Assembly: GCA_900088475.1 (NCBI GenBank)
Contig: FLMG01004642.1
Span: forward strand, 1 to 15,094
From: Hyphochytrium catenoides
Lineage: Eukaryota; Sar; Hyphochytriomycetes; Hyphochytriales; Hyphochytriaceae
Reading direction: 5' to 3'
Length of the DNA: 15,094 nucleotides
A model generated the notes under the pieces. That model was not told the origin of the DNA and searched no databases. It worked only from the letters and a program-made list of their open reading frames with translations. This document shows, in pieces, positions 7,628 to 15,094 of this stretch. Within the stretch, counting starts at the first letter, position 1; each line of letters starts with the position of its first letter. Position numbers and translations under genes: made by a program.

Positions 7628-10600
7628 ATGGCGCCGGCAAAGTCTGGGGAGACAAGGGCGAATGGCGTGCACAGCGGTGGGAAGAAGAGAGAGAGAGAAA
7701 AGACCGTTGATGCTTCTTCTAAGAAGAGATCTTTGAAGGATGAGAACCCGATCACCTGGTTTGCGGCGCTAACAACCTACCTGGGCTACTCTATCCTTAT
7801 CATGTTCGGTCATCTCAGAGACTTTGTCGGCAATTTACTGGGCATATCCAGGTATCTGGCCACCGTGCCACCCAAGGTAGGATCCCAGAGTGAGAACAAA
7901 GAGAGAGAGAGAGAGAAAGAGAGAAGGTTTTGCTTATAACTAGCGACGGAGATAGGGAGAGAAAACGGAGTGGAAGAGAGAAAGAACGGCAAGTCTAATA
8001 GCAAAATGTTCAGTTTGCTCCTTCGTTTCCTCTTCCCTCACTTCTCAAGCTCTCTTCCGTCTCTTCATCTCTCTAACTTCTTCTCCCTCACACATTTGCT
8101 CTCACAGGGGTACGCGCCTCTCTTCAAGTCGTGGGAGAACTTCTATCAGAGGCGCTTGTTCCACCGCATTCAGGATTGCTGGGACCGTCCCATCTGCAGC
8201 GCGCCGGGTGCTCACATTGAAGTCGTGGAGAGAGGAAGTAGGGATGGGATGAGGTCCATGTAGTAAGTCAACGGCGCTCGTAGAGTAGTGTCCATTCCCT
8301 GTCCTAAACCAACGCCATCTTCTCTTCTTTTCTCTCTCTCTCTTTCTCTCTGTCTCTCTCTTTCTCTCTCTGCCTCTCTTGCTTTGGTTCGGCCACCATC
8401 TGCCTTGTATCTTCTCTTCACATCTGTCTCTCGCCGCCTTATCCTTTCCTCTCGATCTCCTTCCCTTTTCGTCGTCTTTCCATCTCTCTTTCTCTCTTTC
8501 CTCTCTGTCTATCTCCTATCCGTCTAAAAGTATCTGTCTCTTCTCTCGCTCGATGGCTCTTCAGCCTCACAGATAAGACGAAGAATCTATTAAATCTTGG
8601 CTCATACAACTACCTGGGCTTCGCGGACGATTGGGACGTATCATGCAAGAAGGAAGTCATCACGTGTCTGGACAACTTCTACGTCAGCTGCAGCAGCGCT
8701 AGGCAAGACTTAGGTAAGTGATCCGCTCTCTCTCTCTCTGTCTCTCTCTTGCACACACACACACTCTCTCTCTCTCTCTCTTTCTCTCTTCCTCTCTATC
8801 TCAGGCTTTTTCTTTAAGTGGGAATAGCTTTTTGCTTAGCGGTTGAGCTTCTTGGGAGTCTATCCCCATCTTCTGTCTCTTTGTATCTCTTGTCTCCTTC
8901 GTTTCCTTGTGTCTAAACTGTACCTGTGAGATGATCGCCCCGCTTCCCATCACTATTATCTCTCTCACTAACGCCGCTTGGGCGTAATCGAGTCTTTCTC
9001 CTTTGTCTGCCTAAAGAGCTAAGCTGTGGATGCTGCCTTCTGTCGCTGTCTCTATTCTTCCACAGGGACGACTACTCTGCACAAGGAGCTCGAGGAAGAG
9101 ATTGCCAAGTTTGTGGGCAAGCCTGCAGCCATCGTGTTTGGCATGGGATATAACACCAACGCCACCGTCATCCCAGCGATTATGGGAAAGGTTAGACAGC
9201 GGACTGGGTCTGAGGAGGAAGGGATGACTAGATATGGAACAAGGGAAAGACACCTAGATCAGTGCTGCGAGAGAGACAGGAAAGATCGACAGAGAGAGAG
9301 ACAGACTAGTTTGAAGAACTGGTTGCCATGATTCTGTGGCCCAGAGAAGGAAACAAGAACAGACATGGAGGGAGACAGAGCGAGAGAGACAGAGAGAGAG
9401 GCGGGAGACGAGAGGGGTAAGATGATGGGGTAGGGAGAGGACTGGCTGATTGACCTATCGCACTATAGGGCACTCTGATCCTGAGCGATAGCCTGAACCA
9501 CACTTCCATTGTCAATGGCTCTAGAGCTTCGGGAGCCAGAATCAGAGTCTTCCGACACAATGGTGAGTCCTCCCAGTTACCAGCTCCTTACGCTATTACT
9601 CTTCCCTTCTCCTCCTCTCCGACCTGGCTTCCGTGAATAATGGGCATTATTGAGCTTGGCTTCTGTCTCTGTCGTGCTTTCTCCTGTCCTCGTGTCCATG
9701 GGCACAAGATGTGGCGGATTTGGAGGATGTTCTTCGTGAGGAGATCATAAGGGGCCATCCGCGGACCCACCGGCCTTGGCGTAAGATCCTCATCATGGTA
9801 GAAGGAATCTACTCAATGGAGGGAGAGTGCTGCGACCTCAAGAGCATCGTAGAAATTAAGAAGAAGTACAAGGTAACTGCGAGGTTCTTTATCCATATGG
9901 TCTTCCTATGTTCACGGCTTTGCTCTTGGTACCTTCGTCCTTCCTGTACAGGCTTACCTGTATGTGGACGAAGCTCACAGCATTGGCGCTCTGGGAAAGG
10001 TAGGTGGACTGGTAGCGGTGCCTGTGGCAGGGCAGCTCCTTTTGGATCTACGGCTCTCTCTCTGTTAGAATCCTTTTTCTCTGTGAGCCTCTTGCCGTCG
10101 AAGATTGTCTAATCATCTCGCTTCTAACTACTACGGCGCTTTGCCATATGGCACCACCACCAGACCGGGCGTGGTATATGTGAGCAAGCAGGCGTGGATC
10201 CATCCGATGTTGACGTCCTGATGGGAACCTTTACTAAGTCTTTCAGTGGGATGGGAGGCTACATCGCAGGATCGGAGGTGCTTTTCTCCATTCTTACTTG
10301 CCCTCTCCGTCTTTTGATAAGATGATCCTTTGTTCTCTTCGTAGTAACGGCCCCTTCCTCGCTTCGCCTTTCTTTGGCACTGCGGCACACGTTAGGATCG
10401 GTTGCTATCTGCTATTCTCTATCTCCGAATTGCTTGTCCTAAGGTGTTGACGTCCATCTTTCTTCGTAGGAACTGATTCGCGTGTTGCGCGCTACTACTG
10501 GCGCCTCTGCGTACACAAACAGTATGAGTCCAGTGGTGTGCAAGCAAGTGCTGCAGGCCCTAAGGGTTATCAAGGGGGAAGATGGCACAAACATTGGCAA

Positions 10601-10896
10601 GAACAAGCTCCAGGCCGTCAAAGACAATAGCAACTACTTTAGAGAAGTAAGACGAAAGTGAAGAGAGAAGAAGGTGGAGAAAGGCAATCTCTAGCCCAGC
10701 AGTGCCAGGGAAACAGAGAGAAAGTGAGGAAAGAGCAATCGACAGCAATCGAAACCTCAAAGAGACCAAACCTAAGGGAGAAACGTAGGGCAAAGCGGGA
10801 GACCAAGAAAGGGACGAACAAGAAGTGGCAGAAGCTGGATTGGAGGGCAGAGTGACTCTTGAGAGGAGAGTTGATAGTGTCTGCTTAGAAAAAGCG

Positions 10897-10951
<55 letters not shown>

Positions 10952-11568
10952 AATCTTACTTTGTGTTTGTTTCCTACACTTGCAGAAACTGATGGACCTC
11001 GGTCTGGAGGTCTTCGGTGACCGTGATTCGCCGGTGATTCCTATAATGCTGTACAACCCCTCCAAGATTGCTGCCTTCTCCAGGGAGTGCTATAGCAGAG
11101 GGGTAAGTAGAGACAAAGAGCAGCTTTCTAGAGAAGTGGGAGGGACAGAGGGAGCGCGAAGCAACGATTCACATAGAGAAGAATGGATGGGACCTGGAAG
11201 GAAAGCTTGAACCTAGTGATAGACGCAGCGCTGAGTGCGGGCTCTTAGTTCAAGACGTTGCCAACATATCTATTCGTCTCTGCCTCAAGATGTTATCCTC
11301 CCTTTTTTCCCTGTCGCTTGTCTCTTTTTATCTTGTGCTCCCCTGCATAGAACCCTCATAACCCAGGCTTTCTCTCATGTAATCCCTCCTGCATCTCCAG
11401 TTGGCCGTGGTGGTTGTTGGCTTCCCTGCCACTCCTCTCGTGCTCTCGCGGGCCCGCATTTGCGTCTCGGCTGGCCACTCACGTGAGGATCTTGACTTTG
11501 CACTGAAGCAAATCGATGAGATCGCTGATCTGCTCAAGCTCAAGTACAGGCTGAGTACCTTTGGCTGA
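7628..11568 (+). CDS. LCB2: Serine palmitoyltransferase subunit 2 (LCB2/SPTLC2)
   Basis: Eleven plus-strand exons: 7628-7876, 8108-8262, 8565-8713, 9066-9190, 9469-9562, 9709-9872, 9952-9999, 10164-10277, 10470-10646, 10986-11102, 11401-11568; 1560 bases, 519 residues. The family joins serine to palmitoyl-CoA, giving 3-ketodihydrosphingosine, the first step of sphingolipid synthesis, at the endoplasmic reticulum with LCB1. Residues 1-40 are a Lys/Arg-rich tail; about 42-70 ([20 protein letters not shown]) is the family's membrane-associated segment. Then come [17 protein letters not shown], the [16 protein letters not shown] block, [41 protein letters not shown] (Asp 318 and His 321 in the PLP site) and [16 protein letters not shown] with Lys 353, the PLP Schiff-base lysine. 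LCB1 lacks this lysine, so this is LCB2. The protein ends soon after the last conserved helix ([10 protein letters not shown]), shorter at the C terminus than the animal enzymes. It is divergent from the ABCG gene and convergent with APC2. Confidence 0.97.
7895..7928. repeat. (GA)n tract in LCB2 intron 1
   Basis: A short purine run, GA units with a few AAA interruptions, in the sense strand of intron 1 (7877-8107), just after the donor of exon 1. The rest of that intron turns pyrimidine-rich before the acceptor at 8107. Confidence 0.85.
8325..8378. repeat. (CT)n tract in LCB2 intron 2
   Basis: CT-dominated pyrimidine run in intron 2 (8263-8564), in the sense strand and complementary in type to the GA tract of intron 1. 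The remainder of the intron is also pyrimidine-rich up to the acceptor TTCAG at 8560-8564. Confidence 0.9.
8725..8802. repeat. (CT)n/(CA)n tract in LCB2 intron 3
   Basis: CT runs flank a short CA run (about 8752-8764) just after the exon 3 donor GTAAGT (8714). The rest of intron 3 (8714-9065) is unremarkable pyrimidine-leaning sequence. Confidence 0.9.
9268..9416. repeat. GA-rich interrupted tract in LCB2 intron 4
   Basis: Several short GA runs (around 9270, 9290-9303 and 9380-9402) within intron 4 (9191-9468), in the sense strand; the opposite strand type from the tract in intron 3 on the other side of exon 4. Confidence 0.8.
10902..10947. repeat. Pure (GA)23 microsatellite in LCB2 intron 9
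   Basis: Forty-six uninterrupted bases of GA repeat in intron 9 (10647-10985), about 40 bases before the acceptor CACTTGCAG. The whole 5' part of this intron is purine-rich, so the usual pyrimidine tract is confined to the last 30 or so bases. Confidence 0.97.
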
Positions 11569-12038
11569 GAGCTCCCACCTTCTCCCGCTCTCGACCTATG
11601 TTCCACATACCTTCGCCCTTCTCTGCTTTTCTCTTGGAGCTGTATCCCTGTCACACTATAACATGATCTGCGGAAATCTCCCATTGACACGTTGAAGATA
11701 GACTGCTGGACACAGCGCAATAGTGCCCTTGCTTCTCCCTGTGTTTCTGTATCTCTCGCGCCGCTGTCGCCAAAGATGCCTCCGCTTGCCTCACTATCTA
11801 AACTTTATAATGCTCAAGCGATATCCTTCCTTTATTTGCATCGGCTGAAGGCAAAGCTCTGCCTCTCAATGGCCATAGATTACTATTGAAATGTGTGCCT
11901 CGATCTCTTTAGTTTCCTCTCTGCTCTTCGATATGTGGAGCCCAAACGAAAGGCTTCTGAGTGCTACTCTTCACTGTACAAGAGGAACCCAGACGAGCAG
12001 TGTCGTCCCTTCGTAGAGACATGGCTCGCCTTTGAATG
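11569..12038. other. Convergent spacer between LCB2 and APC2 stop codons
   Basis: A 470-base spacer that must hold both 3' UTRs and polyadenylation sites. The plus strand shows no AATAAA for LCB2. The minus strand has AATAAA at 11836-11831, about 200 bases after the APC2 stop. Open frames at 11692-11889 and 11893-12177 (plus) match no family; the second is antisense to the last APC2 exon. Confidence 0.65.
11831..11836 (-). terminator. Possible APC2 polyadenylation signal AATAAA
   Basis: The plus strand reads TTTATT, giving AATAAA on the minus strand about 200 bases after the APC2 stop at 12039. A single hexamer can occur by chance, and the other genes here show no matching signal, so this is only a candidate. 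Confidence 0.25.
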
Positions 12039-15000
12039 CTACTTCTTCCGCCTGGAGTACAATGTTCCCATACATTCAAGCTTATCATCCAGCACCATCC
12101 TTTGGAGAAAAGTTGACAGCTCTGTGATGGATTTCTCGTCTGTGGCAGCAACGGGAGAAAGATTTGAGCGCAAGTAGGGAGAGACATGGGAAAGAAAGAA
12201 CAGGAGATAGCCAAACCCACTGCAGGGTATCAAAGAATAAGGGCACATAAGTCGCTGCCAGAAAGAGAGAGGACGTGCTGCAGGAGAGCCAGAGCATCAG
12301 CCCATGATCTGGCCCGGAGAGCCGCCTTAAAAAACTTAGCGAGACAGATGCAAAGCTCCCAAAGAGGGAGGAGATAGATGACGAAGAGAGAACTCACATT
12401 TATGCTCCCCAGAGTTGACGAACATTGTGAGCATGTTGTGGATGCGATCGATGGGAAGACTCTCAAAGTTCGTCAGCATTCCCAGGATAAAGGACTCGTA
12501 CACCTAGAGATCGGACGGGTACCGATATTGAATAAGGCTCAGAGAAGTAGTTCCGATAGAGGAGCAGGTGACTCGTGGAGATGAGACACAGACGTGGACA
12601 ATAGGAAGGAAAGAGGGGCAAGAGATTGGGAGAGGGAGCCTCACCTTCATATCTTCCTCTTTCTTCGCCTCCGCGGAAGCAGCAGTCTCAGAGGCATCCT
12701 CCATTGCCCCGTGAGTAGACCGTGGATGGCATTCTGCCAACGTCTGTTTGGCCGGGCAGAGAGCGAGGGTGACGAAAAGAAGTCAGTCACAAGGCAGATC
12801 TCTGAGCATCTTACAACGCATGACAGAATTCATGAAGCTAAAACTAGCAGGAAGAGAGAGAAGAGCCCATTGGCAGCACAAAGGCTCGACCTCTAGGGAG
12901 TAGCAGAACTCTACGGAATGGAGTTAGTCATACAAAGCAGGTGCCGGAGCTGCTGAGAGACATGCTATTGCGTGGATGGGGAGAAGTGTATGGTAAAGGG
13001 AGCGAAGAGTTACGAGCAGAAAGAGAGGAGCAGAGCGATAAAGCATGCTTGGGGCTGTCTACCTTAACGGCTCTGTATTGCACTTCACCGTTCCCACTTT
13101 CCTCCCTTATAACGCCAAGGTTGAGCCAAAATCCTAGCTTTTTCCTTAAAGAACTCTCAGGCACGGAGAGGAGAGAGGAGAGAGAAGAAGCGGTCCATAG
13201 ATCTGTTGCAAAGCGACGAGGGGTCACCACGGCCCACACAGGTCAGCACAGATCAGCGTGAAGAATAGCCCAAGGTTCTACCATGAATGTGTACTTCACA
13301 ATCGGGATAGCCGAGTAGAAGGCAGAGTGTCACCTCAACAAAGAGTACAAGCAAGCAAGAAGGAGAGTTGGCACCATTCAAAGAGGGGCACAGTTCAAGG
13401 AGGGAGAAAGGACTGGAAGTGTAGATGAAGAGTGCGGTCCGGTTGCCGATGCGGCTAACTGTCAAGACTGTATTGAACAGCACCTTTATCCCCGAAGTGC
13501 ATGATGGCCGTGGCAAGAAAAGGAGAGACTTGATACTCTCTCTTCTCTCCATCAAAGTCAAGCTCGACCTGCCGTAGGTCCAGTGGTAGGTTCGTAAGAA
13601 GTTCAGCCATCATGAGAAATAGAAGTAAGATCTATGCGTATGCGGAAAGTTAGGGAGAAGGTCGCGGGGCCGAAAGAGTGAAAGGTCTACCACGAGGCCG
13701 GAAGAGTGCAGAAAGAGCAATCTCCGCAATAAATGGATGGAGAAGGAGATAAAATCTAGTAGGCAGGCATCGTCCGCACCTCCACAAGCCCTAGCCTAGG
13801 TTTCCACTGCAGTTTCCTGGGGTTCTTCAGAATTGCATAGCGTTCCGCGAAAGCATTAAGCTGCTTCTCTATGGAAGGGTGAAGGGGCAGCTCCTCTCCC
13901 TATACCAGTGCGAGGTTGGAGGCCAGAGAAAGAAGAATGTAAAGACAGAGTAGCAGACATCGCAGGGACAAGGTCATGCTTCTCATAATTGACGCCAGTC
14001 CAACAACGTGTGAAGAGAAGAGCATGGAGATGAGGAAGATGACGAGAAATAAAAGGTAGTACAAGCCCTAGACAGATAGCAGCTGCGTTAAGATAACTAG
14101 ATGAAGAGAAAAGGAAACGGCGGTCATCAATCACTAGTTGTGTCTTGCTCGGTCTACCTGTAGGGGCGGCCAAAATTGTCCAGAGATAATGGTCGCATCA
14201 ACCTTCACCTCCTGCCCATTGGTAGCTCTCTCCCCGAGGGAACGCAGAGACGAGTGCACATTCCCGTTTATTCTCTTACTCTCATCCACGTCCTTGACCA
14301 TCACCTCGCAGCTCTGTAGCGATTCTTCCCCAAACCGGAGCTTCAGAAGCTCTAAGGTTCGCACCTGAGGATTCCAGGACAGAGGACAGCCAAGACACAC
14401 GTTTGAAGATGAGACAAGGAGCAGCGTAGGGGTGGATGAAGGACGGAAACTCTTTGACGGAAAAGAAGAGTCGCCAGATAGGGAAGGAAGAAAGGCTATC
14501 CAAAAGGGAAGCAAGAATTTTGGCCGAGGAAAGGCGATGCGGTCTGGAGAGACAATGGAAGGAGATAGGAGGAACGCCATAGGGGCGGAGGAGTTACCTC
14601 TTTGTCCGTAGAGTAGGTGGTGTTAGCCAGCAATTTGTCGGCCAACATGAGTCTATACTCCGTCACAAACAGCTCCTTGCTTCCATAGATACTGACCTAA
14701 TGAGATTGAAAGGCGAAAGATAAGAGGAGTGAGGCACCAGGACAAGGGAGGTATGGCGCCTATAGACAAAATCACAGACGGATGGCAAAAGGTTGAGCTG
14801 AGAAGGATGGTGACGCAAGGTGTACCAGCATGCTCAGAATGTCGTCAGTTCTACGGCCCTTGGAAGACAGCCGTGGATCCGCGTCACGGGGCTCTGGAAC
14901 CCAATCACCAGGCCCATCCTAAACAGGGAGCAAGGGTTTATGATGCGAAAATGGAAGAAAGAGACACAAGGCTTATCTAAAGGGACAGGCTAAAGGAAGA

Positions 15001-15094
15001 GTGCCGGTAGTGACCGCAATGCATTGCAAGGATTGGAAGCCCGGAGATTTAGCCACAACTGAGGACTCACAGACCTCTTCATCGTCCGAGTCTG
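12039..15094 (-). CDS. APC2: Anaphase-promoting complex subunit 2 (cullin-like scaffold), C-terminal part
   Basis: Ten minus-strand exons: 15094-15075 (cut by the window edge), 14918-14826, 14696-14598, 14364-14158, 13899-13780, 13568-13484, 13202-13063, 12743-12645, 12503-12398, 12139-12039. They give 355 residues to the stop; the family has about 800, so over half is missing at the right. APC2 is the cullin-like scaffold that holds the RING subunit APC11 in the cell-cycle ubiquitin ligase APC/C. Visible landmarks: an acidic stretch then GDWVPEPRDADP (family W.PDP..ADP), YGSKELFVTEYRLMLADKLL, LELLKLRFGEESLQSCEVM followed by KDVDESKRIN, FWPPL, and QWKPRLGLVEVELDF. A winged-helix region follows (LWTASSLSSLLSVPESSLRK to LGVIREE), then a low-complexity Ala/Glu/Lys linker, then the WHB domain (YESFILGMLTNFESLPIDRI onward to the C-terminal LYSRRKK). 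All junctions are phase-consistent. The first donor, GAG|GTCTGT at 15075, was chosen because it keeps the acidic linker in frame. Confidence 0.94.

Noticed and set aside
11893-12177. 94-codon plus-strand frame (Cys- and Tyr-rich)
   Set aside because: It is antisense to the last APC2 exon (12139-12039), which has a clear family match and phase; the plus frame matches nothing known to me.
1-15094. A new multi-gene defence or biosynthetic system
   Set aside because: The four genes are common eukaryotic housekeeping families with unrelated roles, and nothing links them beyond proximity.

Overview
The window is nuclear DNA from an intron-rich eukaryote, most likely a protist or alga. The evidence is four conserved eukaryotic protein genes, each split by many short GT-AG introns (about 70-380 bases), long (GA)n/(CT)n tracts in introns and intergenic DNA, and no bacterial-type operons or ribosome binding sites. 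I cannot name the species from sequence alone.

Layout from left to right: (1) 214-650, minus strand: the first two coding exons of a gene that runs off the left edge, probably RPC9/CRCP, an RNA polymerase III subunit. (2) 651-1465: intergenic, with a 68-base-period tandem duplication. (3) 1466-6403, minus strand: a nine-exon gene for a 1079-residue ABCG transporter with a signal peptide, a Cys-rich luminal/extracellular domain, an extra membrane helix, one ATPase domain and a C-terminal membrane domain. This is the architecture of yeast Adp1p and the plant ABCG24/28 group. (4) 6404-7627: divergent promoter region with a (GA)n tract on the left and a (CT)n tract on the right. (5) 7628-11568, plus strand: an eleven-exon gene for LCB2, the PLP-binding subunit of serine palmitoyltransferase, 519 residues. 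(6) 11569-12038: short convergent spacer. (7) 12039-15094, minus strand: the 3' ten exons of APC2, the cullin-like scaffold of the anaphase-promoting complex; its 5' part lies beyond the right edge.

Every exon junction was derived by hand from reading frame, GT/AG sites and family continuity. All complete exon sets stay in frame: the ABCG exons sum to 3240 bases, LCB2 to 1560, and the APC2 part is phase-consistent to its stop. The four genes are housekeeping functions (transcription, transport, sphingolipid synthesis, cell cycle) and show no obvious shared pathway. ABCG transporters and sphingolipid synthesis both concern membrane lipids, so a shared divergent promoter for the middle pair is conceivable, but that is inference only. 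I found no mobile element, RNA gene, CRISPR array or clearly new multi-gene system. The points of interest are the small hidden RPC9-like exons, the mirrored GA/CT tracts, upstream ORFs and splice sites whose use would give a premature stop.
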